Below, piece by piece: positions 46,718 through 54,963 of a DNA stretch of 64,000 bases (position 1 is its first letter; the number at the start of each line of letters is the position of its first letter). Below the pieces are notes generated by a model, which was given only the letters and a program-made list of their open reading frames with translations, was not told the DNA's origin and did not search any database. A program made the translations under genes and the position numbers. The DNA comes from Verrucomicrobia bacterium UBA1200 (GTDB lineage: Bacteria > Verrucomicrobiota > Kiritimatiellia > RFP12 > UBA1067). The stretch lies in the NCBI GenBank assembly GCA_002309765.1, contig DBXY01000022.1:1-64000 (forward strand), written 5' to 3'.

Positions 46718-48475
46718 TTACGGTTTGACCCGTTCTTTGCAAAACTGGTAAACCTCGGAACCGGTTTTCCCAGACATCATATCGAGCGTGTCACACGCCA
46801 ACGCCTGCAACCCGGACCAAGTGAACGAACGCAACGTCCGCTTGACCAGCGGAATCAGTGACGGGGATACGCTAAGACTGGTCGCGCCCATGCCGATCAG
46901 CAACGAAGCCACCACCGGATCGGCGGCGCATTCGCCGCAAACCGAAACCGGGATACCGGCCGCGTTGCCGGCGTCGATGGTTCGCTTGATCAGCCTCAAG
47001 ACCGCGGGATGGGTAGGCTGGTAAAGGCGGGCCACCCGGTCATTCTGACGGTCGGCCGCCAAAGTGTACTGGATCAGGTCATTGGTGCCGATGGAAATAA
47101 AATCGCATTCTTTGGCCAAGTCATCGGCAATCAAAGCGGCGGAAGGGACTTCTACCATAGATCCCCGCAGAATGTCGGGGTTGAACGGGACGTTCATGCT
47201 CTGGAGTTCGCTTTTGCAATCCTCTACCAGAAGGTTGGCGGCGCGCAACTCTTCGAGCGTGGACACCATCGGATACATCAACCGGAGGTTGCCGCCGGAA
47301 CTGGCCCGCAAAACCGCGCGAATCTGGCGGCGGAACTCGTCCGGGTTATCGAGCAGAAAACGAATCGAGCGATTGCCTAAAAATGGATTGGTCTCCGGGT
47401 CCTGCATACGGCGGCCATCGCGCATCACCTTATCACCGCCGATATCCAACATCCGGATCACCACCGGCTGCCCAGCCGGAACCTCGCGTAGCATGGCGGA
47501 ATAGGCGGCGGTCTGCTCTTCTTCGGTGGGGGTACGGTTAAGGGAAAGCCACAGATATTCGGAACGATACAGCCCGATCCCGTCCGCGCCGGTGGCTGCC
47601 ACCGCACCATGCGGGGTGTTGGCATCGGTGTTGGCCAGCACCTTCAACTGCCGTCCGTCGGCGGTGGCGGCGGGCCGCCCGCACTCCGCCGCCAACTCGG
47701 CAGCGTCCAGACGGGCGCGTTCCTGAAGCAAGGCGAAAGCGGCTTGTTCCGCCGCAGAGGGATTAACCACCACGCGGCCCGAGGTTCCGTCCAAAAGCAA
47801 AAAATCGCCATCGGACACCCGGGCGAGCAAACCGGCAATAGAGGTAACCGACGGGATGCCGAAAGCGCGGGCAAGCAACGCGACATGGGAAGTGACGCTG
47901 CCGCTGACGGTAATTATGCCCAGAATGTTGGGCCTTGAAAAGGAGAGCAACTCCGCCGGGGAGATTGAATCCGACACCAGAATGCTTGGCTCGGAGAGCG
48001 TTCTGGATCTCGACTCGAAACGACCGAGCAAATTGCGGATGATGCGGTCGGAAATGTCGCGGACATCGCGGGCACGCTCACGCAGGTAAGGGTCGTCCAT
48101 CTCCGCGAAAAGGTTGGAGAATTTTTCAGTCATCCGCTTCACCGCCAACTCGGCGTTGACACGGTACTGGGTAATCTCATCGCGGCACGACTGCAGAACC
48201 AGCGGGTCATCGAGCATCATCAGCATGCCGTCGAAAATTTCCCGCCCGGCATTTAGCTCGGCACTCAGGTTCAGCAGCTGTGATCTGGATTTGGAAATCG
48301 CCTCGTCCAGCCGGTCAATCTCGGCCTGGCAATCGTCAATGGTGAATTCGGGCACGTTGATTTCCGTCGGCGGCGCCAAAACGACGGCACGACCGGAAAC
48401 ACAACCGCGAGAGACGGGCAAACCGCATAGCTCGCACATTACAGGAGGGCAATCGGCGCTCGATTCCATTGTCAT
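46718..48475 (-). CDS. ptsI: PTS enzyme I (phosphoenolpyruvate-protein phosphotransferase)
   Basis: A 585-residue enzyme that moves phosphate from PEP to HPr. SGSVTSHVALLARAFGIPS holds the phosphohistidine (His near 197). DIGGDK, NPFLGNRSIRF, SIGTNDLIQYTLAADR and CGECAADP (Cys) are the PEP-site motifs of EI. Length is normal. It lies nine bases after the HPr gene. No EII component is in the window, so the pair may serve regulation as much as transport. Confidence 0.93.
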   Translation of the reverse strand: MTMESSADCPPVMCELCGLPVSRGCVSGRAVVLAPPTEINVPEFTIDDCQAEIDRLDEAISKSRSQLLNLSAELNAGREIFDGMLMMLDDPLVLQSCRDEITQYRVNAELAVKRMTEKFSNLFAEMDDPYLRERARDVRDISDRIIRNLLGRFESRSRTLSEPSILVSDSISPAELLSFSRPNILGIITVSGSVTSHVALLARAFGIPSVTSIAGLLARVSDGDFLLLDGTSGRVVVNPSAAEQAAFALLQERARLDAAELAAECGRPAATADGRQLKVLANTDANTPHGAVAATGADGIGLYRSEYLWLSLNRTPTEEEQTAAYSAMLREVPAGQPVVIRMLDIGGDKVMRDGRRMQDPETNPFLGNRSIRFLLDNPDEFRRQIRAVLRASSGGNLRLMYPMVSTLEELRAANLLVEDCKSELQSMNVPFNPDILRGSMVEVPSAALIADDLAKECDFISIGTNDLIQYTLAADRQNDRVARLYQPTHPAVLRLIKRTIDAGNAAGIPVSVCGECAADPVVASLLIGMGATSLSVSPSLIPLVKRTLRSFTWSGLQALACDTLDMMSGKTGSEVYQFCKERVKP

Positions 48476-48484
48476 CGCCCGGCG

Positions 48485-48769
48485 TTACTGTTCGTCCGGA
48501 ATATCGAACTTCCGCGCCACCAGCGCTTCCAGCTCATCCAAAACCTCATGGCACTGCGGACCGATGGCGGTCACGCGCAACGTGGAGCCGCAAATCGCCT
48601 CCAGCGTCATCAACGCCATAATGCTTTTACCGGAAACCACGTTGCCGTCCTTCTCAACCTGGACATCGGCATTGAACCTAGACGCAACCTTGGCGAAAAG
48701 CCCGGCAGGACGCACGTGCATCCCATACTTGTTAAGCAACACCAGATCGCGAAACTCCTCTTTATCCAT
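48485..48769 (-). CDS. ptsH: HPr phosphocarrier protein
   Basis: A 94-residue HPr. KYGMHVRPAGLFAKVA contains the EI-phosphorylated His (His18) and VSGKSIMALMTLEA the HprK-phosphorylated Ser (Ser49), equal to His15 and Ser46 of the standard numbering. Both sites being present with hprK next door indicates regulatory phosphorylation. The C-terminus is slightly longer than usual. It lies three bases after hprK. Confidence 0.92.
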   Translation of the reverse strand: MDKEEFRDLVLLNKYGMHVRPAGLFAKVASRFNADVQVEKDGNVVSGKSIMALMTLEAICGSTLRVTAIGPQCHEVLDELEALVARKFDIPDEQ

Positions 48770-48772
48770 AAC

Positions 48773-49804
48773 TCACTCCCCCTCTTTCCGTGCCAGCGCG
48801 GCGTGGCGCTGCTTAATCTGATCGTCAAGCGCTTTAGTGGCGTTTCCGCCGTAACTTCGATCGCGTTTGAACTGCCGTGCGGCGGTCTCCACCACATTGA
48901 CCAGATCGCGCCCCGGCGCCACGGGAATCACCCGCTGCGGTATCTTTACCCCCAGTACATCCCGTTCCAACAGCCGCTCGTTGGTACGGTCAAGCATATC
49001 TGACTCCTTACTCTGCGGAACCAGCGTAATCACCAAATCCACCTGCTTTTCGCCGCGTACGGCGGCGACGCCGAAAATCACCGGCACCTCAAGGAACCCC
49101 AGCCCACGGATCTCCATATAACCCAAAGTCGCGGGTTTGGCGGAGGCAATTACCTTGTTGGTACCCTCCAGCCGGAACTCCGGCGCGTCATCCGCCACCA
49201 GCGCGTGGCCGCGCATGATAAGGCCGAGCGCGGTCTCGCTTTTTCCAAGGCCGGGGTCGCCCTCGATGAACACCCCCACCCCGTCCACTTCCATTACCGT
49301 ACCGTGTACGATCCGGCGCGGGGCGTGCAGTTCCTCCAACAAGAACGTGCCGTTGTTGAAGAAAATCTTGGTCTCCAGCTCGGTGACGAACACCGGCACG
49401 CCATCCTTCTCGGCGAGCCGCGTCACTTCCGGGAAAACCTGCTGCCCGCGGGCGAACACAATGCACGGAACGCGCTCGCGGAAGATTGCCTCAATCCGTT
49501 CTACGCGCACGTCCTCCGAAAGGCTCTTCAGGTATTCGTATTCCGAAAGCCCGATCACCTGAATACGGCCGGGAGCGAAATGCCCGAGAAAACCGGACAA
49601 CGCCAAGCCCGGCCGGTACGGCATCGGTTCGGGAATCTCTTTATCCAGCCCGGCCTCGCCGGCCACCAGCGACAGCTGAAGCCGGCCCCGACCGGCGTTA
49701 AAGAACTTCCGGACCGTGACCTTGGAACGCGGGGCCTCGATTTTCTTTTGGGAAAACGGGACCTCGCCGTTCTTGGGATTCTCTTTCCAGGTGACCACGC
49801 TCAT
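48773..49804 (-). CDS. hprK: HPr kinase/phosphorylase
   Basis: A 343-residue bifunctional enzyme that phosphorylates and dephosphorylates HPr at Ser. The P-loop GDPGLGKSETALGLIMRGHALVADD (near 180-190) and the signature YMEIRGLGFLEV are diagnostic. The usual GDSGxGKS has Pro in place of Ser. The N-terminal domain (about 1-140) is the regulatory part. HprK-HPr-EI together form a carbon-status sensor as in Firmicutes and many Proteobacteria. Start ATG at 49804; it lies nine bases after hpf. Confidence 0.93.
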   Translation of the reverse strand: MSVVTWKENPKNGEVPFSQKKIEAPRSKVTVRKFFNAGRGRLQLSLVAGEAGLDKEIPEPMPYRPGLALSGFLGHFAPGRIQVIGLSEYEYLKSLSEDVRVERIEAIFRERVPCIVFARGQQVFPEVTRLAEKDGVPVFVTELETKIFFNNGTFLLEELHAPRRIVHGTVMEVDGVGVFIEGDPGLGKSETALGLIMRGHALVADDAPEFRLEGTNKVIASAKPATLGYMEIRGLGFLEVPVIFGVAAVRGEKQVDLVITLVPQSKESDMLDRTNERLLERDVLGVKIPQRVIPVAPGRDLVNVVETAARQFKRDRSYGGNATKALDDQIKQRHAALARKEGE

Positions 49805-49813
49805 AAGAACAAC

Positions 49814-50116
49814 CTAACCCCGGATCGCCTTGGACACGATACGGGCGCGTTTTTTGCGGAGCTGGTTTTCCACCCGCGCCGCAGCCATGTCAATAACCGA
49901 ACGGAGGTTGGCAGAATGCTCTTTGGTGCCAATCGCGGTCTGCCCTTTCTGCTGGGCCAAAATTTCCGTCTCGTACATTCCGCGCTGCGAATCAATCACC
50001 ACCCGCACGCTTTCCAGCTTCGGAAACTTTTCCACGATTTTCAGCGCCCGCTTTTCCGCGTAATCCTTAGCCCAAGCGCCAGCTTCCTGATGACGGATCG
50101 TTACTTCAATAGCCAT
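49814..50116 (-). CDS. hpf: Ribosome hibernation promoting factor, short form
   Basis: A 100-residue protein of the HPF/YfiA family. The strand-helix pattern MAIEVTIRHQEAG...YAEKRALKIVEKFPKLESVRVVIDS is typical, and the C-terminal dimer domain of long HPF is absent. It binds the 30S subunit and stores inactive ribosomes in starvation. The position next to lptB and hprK repeats the lptA-lptB-(rpoN)-hpf-ptsN neighbourhood of Proteobacteria, without rpoN here. Confidence 0.88.
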   Translation of the reverse strand: MAIEVTIRHQEAGAWAKDYAEKRALKIVEKFPKLESVRVVIDSQRGMYETEILAQQKGQTAIGTKEHSANLRSVIDMAAARVENQLRKKRARIVSKAIRG

Positions 50117-50164
50117 ATTTCTGCCTCCTTCGTTTTCGGCCTCGCGGCCGTTTTTAAATACCGG

Positions 50165-50890
50165 TCACATGCGGAAATCCTTGCCGAGGTAGAGGCGGCG
50201 CGCCGTCTCGTCGCTCACCAGGAAGTCGCTGGACCCCTCACACAAAACCTGCCCGTCATAAACCAGATAGGCACGGTCAACTATCGACAGGGTCTCGCGC
50301 ACATTGTGGTCGGTCACAATGATGCCCAATCCCCGGTCGCGCAAATCCTTCACAATCTCCTGAATGTCGTGCACCGCCAACGGGTCCACCCCGCTGAACG
50401 GCTCATCGAGCATCAGGATCGCGGGCTTCCGAACCAACGCCCGCGCAATCTCCAACTTACGGCGCTCGCCGCCGCTCAGCGTGTATGCCCGCTGTTTGGC
50501 GACCTTGGTCAAGTTCAGCCCGCCCAACAGCTCGTCCAGCCGTTCCCGGCGCTCCGCCTTGGACAGCTCTTCCAGCGTCTCCAAGATTGCCATCACATTC
50601 TCTTCCACGGTCAGCTTGCGGAAAATCGACGCCTCCTGCGCCAAATAACCCAGCCCGCGTCTGGCCCGCTGGAACACCGGCATCGCGGTGATGTCCTCGC
50701 CGCGGAAAGAAACCGTGCCGCTGTTCGGACGAACCAGCCCGACCACCATGTAGAAGGTGGTGGTCTTCCCGGCACCGTTCGGTCCCAGCAACCCTACGAT
50801 CTCGCCGCACGAGGCGTGGAGCGAAATCCCGTTCACCACCGTGCGTTGGCCGTATTCTTTAACCAGACTCTCCGCTGTCAAATCAGGCAT
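50165..50890 (-). CDS. lptB: LPS export ABC transporter ATP-binding protein
   Basis: A 241-residue ATPase. Walker A GPNGAGKTTTFYMVVGLVRPN, the signature LSGGERRKLEIARAL, and Walker B ILMLDEPFSGVDPLAV are standard, and DLTAESLVKEYGQRTVVNGIS matches LptB. It powers extraction of LPS from the inner membrane with LptFG, which are not in this window. Gene order with lptA and lptC supports the assignment. Confidence 0.95.
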   Translation of the reverse strand: MPDLTAESLVKEYGQRTVVNGISLHASCGEIVGLLGPNGAGKTTTFYMVVGLVRPNSGTVSFRGEDITAMPVFQRARRGLGYLAQEASIFRKLTVEENVMAILETLEELSKAERRERLDELLGGLNLTKVAKQRAYTLSGGERRKLEIARALVRKPAILMLDEPFSGVDPLAVHDIQEIVKDLRDRGLGIIVTDHNVRETLSIVDRAYLVYDGQVLCEGSSDFLVSDETARRLYLGKDFRM

Positions 50891-50911
50891 AGTAAAAAAT
50901 CCCGTTACCGG

Positions 50912-51532
50912 TCACTCTTTCGGAGTTTCTTTCTCCGGACGGTCCCCGCCATCGCCTTTCGGCTTTTCCTTATCCGGGTGATCGCCGCCCTCATTCTTGC
51001 CGTGCTTCTTGCCTTCGCCCAGCGCGCCGATATCCCCGGCTTTCCGGAACGTACCCGGAGGCAACACCACCTTGCTGCCGGCCGAAACCTCCATCCGCTC
51101 GTCGTCAAGCCAGAAGGTTATGCGCTCGCCGCGAACTTCGCCCCCGCGGTTACCTCCGTTTAAAAGCCGGGCGTTGCCGGTCATCACGACCTGGCCGTTT
51201 TCCTTGGTGTAAACCGCCTTGTCGCAGGAGGCGATACGGTTCTCGTTGGTGATTACCACATTACCCACCGCCAGGATCTGCTTGACGTCGTTAGTCCCGT
51301 CCAGAAACACCAGCAGCCGTTTGGAACGCAACACAAAACGCTCGTCATCCACCAGCACGTTATTGTCAAGGAGAATCACGCCCTCTTTGTTGTCGAACTC
51401 AATCTTGTCGGCGGTGATTACCGACTCCCGTTCCGGAGCCTTTTTATCCTGTTTTAGGGCGGACTTCAGATCCACTCCGCCGCAAAACAGCGCGGCAACC
51501 GCCACCGCCGCAAACATCCAAACTCTTTTCAT
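50912..51532 (-). CDS. lptA: LptA/OstA-like periplasmic LPS-transport protein
   Basis: A 206-residue exported protein with a signal peptide (MKRVWMFAAVAVAALFCGG). The OstA-type beta-jelly roll has ITADKIEFDNKEGVILLDNNVLVDDERFVLRS, KQILAVGNVVIT and MTGNARLLNGGNRGGEVRGERI. It would form part of the LPS bridge across the periplasm. Its C-terminal 40 residues are a charged Lys/Glu/Gly/Pro tail (KKHGKNEGGDHPDKEKPKG), unusual for LptA. The symbol is given on family and operon position. Confidence 0.8.
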   Translation of the reverse strand: MKRVWMFAAVAVAALFCGGVDLKSALKQDKKAPERESVITADKIEFDNKEGVILLDNNVLVDDERFVLRSKRLLVFLDGTNDVKQILAVGNVVITNENRIASCDKAVYTKENGQVVMTGNARLLNGGNRGGEVRGERITFWLDDERMEVSAGSKVVLPPGTFRKAGDIGALGEGKKHGKNEGGDHPDKEKPKGDGGDRPEKETPKE

Positions 51533-51552
51533 GGCATCATCCTCCTGCGTTG

Positions 51553-52092
51553 CTACAGTTTGATCCCGGAAAACCGCCGGGTCCGGATCTCACATTCCGA
51601 CAAGATCTTGAGAAACTCGTCGGTGGCCGAAAAATACAAACCGCGGCCCTTGATGTGCTCGCTGCCCCAGTCAACCTTCACCGCCCCGCGGCAATACCCC
51701 TGCTTCGATGGCCGGTCGAGCAGACAGTCATCGGTGGTCAGTACCGCCTCCACGTTACCGTCGTTGTTCAACAGCTCCACCTTAACGTTCTCGGCAAAAA
51801 TGGTATTTTTGTCGAAAACCTGCGCCTTGCCGGCCTGAAGTCTGGCCTTGACCCGACCGTCGGGGAAATATTCCAACGGCAGGGTCAGGTTTTCCATCGG
51901 ACTGTCCATCGCGGCCCGGAACGATTCCCAGCGCTGCTCCAACTCCTGCCAGGTAATTTTGGGCGTCTCTGGCTTGGCGGCCGGCGTTTCCGGAGCGGGC
52001 GCGGCAACAGCTTCCGGCTTTGCGGCGGATTCCCCGCCGAAGACCGTAAACGCCGCCGCAAACGCGCAAATCGCCAACCGCAGTTTTTTCAT
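51553..52092 (-). CDS. LptC/OstA-like periplasmic protein
   Basis: A 179-residue exported protein with a signal peptide (MKKLRLAICAFAAAFTVFGG) and an Ala/Pro-rich spacer (about 22-45). LEYFPDGRVKARLQAGKAQVFDKNTIFAENVKVELLN is an LptC/LptA-type beta-jelly roll segment. It overlaps kdsB by 4 bp and precedes lptA, the usual position of lptC, but it lacks the N-terminal membrane anchor typical of LptC, so the role is inferred. Confidence 0.65.
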   Translation of the reverse strand: MKKLRLAICAFAAAFTVFGGESAAKPEAVAAPAPETPAAKPETPKITWQELEQRWESFRAAMDSPMENLTLPLEYFPDGRVKARLQAGKAQVFDKNTIFAENVKVELLNNDGNVEAVLTTDDCLLDRPSKQGYCRGAVKVDWGSEHIKGRGLYFSATDEFLKILSECEIRTRRFSGIKL

Positions 52093-52847
52093 TGTCCGTC
52101 CCCTAGCCCAAACCGTTCGCGCAACAGCGGCTCGATCGCCTTGGCGTCTTCAGGGGTATCAACCCCCACGCCCGGCTCTTCGGTCCTGATTACGGCAATC
52201 CTGCCGCCGATGTACAACGCCCGGAGCTGTTCCAATTTCTCCGTCAGCTCCAACTCGCACGGGGGTTCTTTCACAAACCGCTTCAAAAACGCGCCCCGGT
52301 AGGCGTAAATCCCCAAATGCCGCAAATAAAGTCCGCACGACAGATCGGCTTCGCCGTCCCGCCGGAACGGAATCGGCAACCGTGAAAAGTACAGCGCGTC
52401 GCCGTCACGGGCGGTAACCACCTTGACCACGGTGGTGGCCGCCAAATCGCGTGGATTGCGGATCGGGGTGGCCGCGGTGGCCATCGCCAGCCCCGGGTCA
52501 TCGCGCATGCGCTCCGCCAAGCCGTCAATCAACGCAGGGTTGATCAACGGTTCGTCGCCTTGGATGTTGACCACGATATCGTCATCCTGCGGTTGCGCCG
52601 CCTCCGCCACGCGGTCGGTTCCCGACGGATGGTCGGCCCGCGTCATCACCGCGCAACCGCCAAACGCCCGCACCGCGTCGGCAATGCGGGCATCATCCGT
52701 AGCGACCAGCACCGAGTCCAACAGCTTTGCCCGGCTGGCCGCTTCGACCACCCACTGCACCAACGGCTTGCCGCAAATCGGATGCAGACTCTTGCCCGGA
52801 AACCGCGTTGACCCCCAGCGCGAAGGGATGACTCCAATAATGCGCAT
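52089..52847 (-). CDS. kdsB: 3-deoxy-manno-octulosonate cytidylyltransferase (CMP-KDO synthetase)
   Basis: A 252-residue enzyme that activates KDO as CMP-KDO for the LPS core. IPSRWGSTRFPGKSL is the nucleotide motif. VVNIQGDEPLINP and the RIADAVRAFGG segment fit KdsB, and length is normal. It is separated by 31 bp from the preceding lipoprotein gene and probably follows it in one transcript. Confidence 0.95.
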   Translation of the reverse strand: MRIIGVIPSRWGSTRFPGKSLHPICGKPLVQWVVEAASRAKLLDSVLVATDDARIADAVRAFGGCAVMTRADHPSGTDRVAEAAQPQDDDIVVNIQGDEPLINPALIDGLAERMRDDPGLAMATAATPIRNPRDLAATTVVKVVTARDGDALYFSRLPIPFRRDGEADLSCGLYLRHLGIYAYRGAFLKRFVKEPPCELELTEKLEQLRALYIGGRIAVIRTEEPGVGVDTPEDAKAIEPLLRERFGLGDGQ

Positions 52848-52878
52848 GTAGCGAGACCTTTCCTAACGGCTAAAACCG

Positions 52879-53301
52879 TTATTTTTTTACCGGCGGCTGG
52901 ACATGGCCGGGAGCCGGCTTGGCGGAACCGCCTTTGGGCGGGACGTTCTTTCCACCAGCTGCCGGACGCGGAACACCGGAAGAGGTGGGACGGTGGCTAA
53001 AGCCGCCGGGCTGAGCGCGGTCGGGCTTGCCGGGATGCTTACCCGCAACCGCCATACCGGGCTTACTCGGGGCCGGAGCCATCGGTTTACCGCCATGCGG
53101 TGCGACCACAGGCTTGTGGTGCGCCGGAGGCGGAGCGGGATGCGCATGGGATGGCCCATGGTGGTGCGAACCGCTCGGGACGACATAAACAGTTCGTCCC
53201 CCGTCATGGTGGCCGCTATGGTGGTGATGGTGGCAACCGCTGCTAAAACCAACGCCTACCGCCACCAGTAAAGATACCGCCAAAACCGTATTCAGCTTCA
53301 T
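52879..53301 (-). CDS. Histidine- and proline-rich lipoprotein
   Basis: A 140-residue protein. The signal MKLNTVLAVSLLVAVGVGFSSGC ends in a lipobox Cys directly followed by HHHHHSGHHDGG, then SHHHGPSHAHPAPPPAHHKP. The rest is Gly/Pro/Lys-rich and probably unstructured. A natural His run next to the lipidated Cys suggests metal binding (Zn, Ni, Cu) at the membrane surface. No enzyme motif. The frame is open 14 codons upstream; the ATG at 53301 has an AAAGGAG site. It leads the kdsB-lpt-hpf-hprK-pts operon. A role in metal buffering is an inference. Confidence 0.65.
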   Translation of the reverse strand: MKLNTVLAVSLLVAVGVGFSSGCHHHHHSGHHDGGRTVYVVPSGSHHHGPSHAHPAPPPAHHKPVVAPHGGKPMAPAPSKPGMAVAGKHPGKPDRAQPGGFSHRPTSSGVPRPAAGGKNVPPKGGSAKPAPGHVQPPVKK

Positions 53302-53354
53302 TTCAAAACTCCTTTGCCAGGTGAACAATACACAATAACCCAAGAAACAACATT

Positions 53355-53383
53355 ATGATATCAAAAAAACCTGCGACAAGCAA
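53355..53383 (-). promoter_or_regulatory. Promoter of the lipoprotein-kdsB-lpt-pts operon
   Basis: On the minus strand TTGCTT (53383-53378) and TATCAT (53360-53355) are 17 bp apart; leader about 47 nt to the ATG at 53301. Confidence 0.55.
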
Positions 53384-53430
53384 GCGCAGAAAAATTATTG
53401 CGCTGCTCTTTTTACCGACATTGGACCCGA

Positions 53431-54963
53431 TCAGCGCGTTTTCACCTCAACCTCGCCCAGAGAATTCGCCTTTAACGCCTCATCCCACATCCCCGCATTG
53501 GCAAAACGGATGGGGCGGCGCGGCGTTTCGCCGGGTTTTTCGTCCTTCAACGGGGCCGCGACACGGAGATATACGGCGCATTTTCCAGCTTTCAAATCGC
53601 GGGGGACGTCGAACCCCACTTCCACTCTGCGTTTTCCGCCGCCCTCCAGCGAAGAGAAGTCGAAATCCCCCAAAACCGCGCTCGAAACGTTCGCAACGCC
53701 CCCCGAAACCAAAACCGCCTCGGCGCGGGACGGCAAAAGCAGTTTCCCGAAACCGGTGTTCTCCACCTCCAACGATAACCGCGCGCGCTTTCCGCACACT
53801 AGGGTTTTGGGCAAACTGGCGTCACGCAAAACAAAACGGTAGCCCATGTGGTCCAGCATGAACTTGTGGAGGTCCAGCCCGTCGTACTCCCTCAAATCCG
53901 GCATTCCGTCGAAACGGAAAGTTTCGACGCTGAATGTCTTCCCGGCGATGAACGCGCAGAGCGAATGCTTCTTGTCGCCGACGTTCCTAAGATAATTGAG
54001 ATGCGTCTCGTACCAATCCTTGACGATATTCCACTTCTCGATGTTGAACAGATCACCGCTCTTCTCGCGGTTCTTGTCCAGCCAGTCGAGACTCACGTAG
54101 GCAAGCTCCCCGCCATACGGATGGTCGCCGAACGTATTGAGCAGCTGGCACCCGCGCTCTCGCTTCCAATGCCCCGACCAGGTGCCGTAGTCCCACCATG
54201 TGCCGAGGTATCCGTCATTGTACATTCCAAACCGCCGCAGATCAGCGTCCCGGAACGGCAGCATGTCAAGCGTGCCGACGGTGTTCGTGCCGATGTAGGA
54301 CGCGATGTAATGCGGAGTCCGCACCAGAATCGAGATGTTGGCCGAAAGGTTATCACAGTACGTCTTTAACACGCGGTTCATGTACTCCGGTTTACAGTAG
54401 TCGGACGAGTGCATCTCCGCCCAAGGGCCGGCCACGCCGGCCTCCACGCCAACCACCACGTCGTCATAGTCCGCCATGATTTTCGATAGATCGCGAACAT
54501 GATCCAGCACGATGTCAAAGTCCGACGGCTCGCAGCCGCACGAGTCGCTCCACGTGTAGCCAAGCCGCACGATTAAGGACCCGCCTTTCTGCCGCGACTC
54601 CTCAAGGTACCGCCGCACGTCCGCTTTCATCGCGTCCGTAAGCGGAATATCCGCCCCGCCCACGCGGTTGGTCGGCACGGCATGCTTGCCCTGGACACGC
54701 CCGCCCGAAAACCGGCTCAGCTCCCAAAGCGACGAGTTGTACGCTTTCGCGCCCTTCCACTTCGGTAGCCCCTCGGGTTTGAACACGTTCCAGCCGCCCG
54801 GTGCGTAACCTCGCGCGGGGCCGGTGAAAGTTTCCTTTCCGTCCTCATACGAAATGTCGGGCTTGAAACAGTTTTTGGCCGCGACTTCCGCCTGGGAAAG
54901 ACATCCGGTATGCGTTCCCCCAATTGCCGTCGCGAGGATTAAAAATGTTACCGCTTTTTTCAT
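53431..54963 (-). CDS. DUF4874/DUF4832 lipoprotein (glycosidase-like barrel)
   Basis: A 510-residue exported protein. The signal (MKKAVTFLILATAIGGTHTGC) ends in a possible lipobox Cys. The N-terminal part has GPARGYAPGGWNVF and LIVRLGYTWSDSCGCEPSDFDIVLDHVRDLSKIM, and later VGVEAGVAGPWAEMHSSDY, the pattern of DUF4874 followed by DUF4832. The C-terminus is a beta-sandwich (LVCGKRARLSLEVENTGFGKLLLPS). Such proteins are often found beside polysaccharide-degrading enzymes. Its ATG overlaps the TGA of the GH27 gene (ATGA), so the two are coupled. Function is not established. Confidence 0.7.
   Translation of the reverse strand: MKKAVTFLILATAIGGTHTGCLSQAEVAAKNCFKPDISYEDGKETFTGPARGYAPGGWNVFKPEGLPKWKGAKAYNSSLWELSRFSGGRVQGKHAVPTNRVGGADIPLTDAMKADVRRYLEESRQKGGSLIVRLGYTWSDSCGCEPSDFDIVLDHVRDLSKIMADYDDVVVGVEAGVAGPWAEMHSSDYCKPEYMNRVLKTYCDNLSANISILVRTPHYIASYIGTNTVGTLDMLPFRDADLRRFGMYNDGYLGTWWDYGTWSGHWKRERGCQLLNTFGDHPYGGELAYVSLDWLDKNREKSGDLFNIEKWNIVKDWYETHLNYLRNVGDKKHSLCAFIAGKTFSVETFRFDGMPDLREYDGLDLHKFMLDHMGYRFVLRDASLPKTLVCGKRARLSLEVENTGFGKLLLPSRAEAVLVSGGVANVSSAVLGDFDFSSLEGGGKRRVEVGFDVPRDLKAGKCAVYLRVAAPLKDEKPGETPRRPIRFANAGMWDEALKANSLGEVEVKTR

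Noticed and set aside
52864..52888. Plus-strand hairpin TAACGG-ctaaaa-CCGTTA followed by seven T
   Set aside because: It looks like a good terminator on the plus strand, but no plus-strand gene leads into it; on the minus strand it lacks a U-run and overlaps the lipoprotein stop codon, so no role is claimed.
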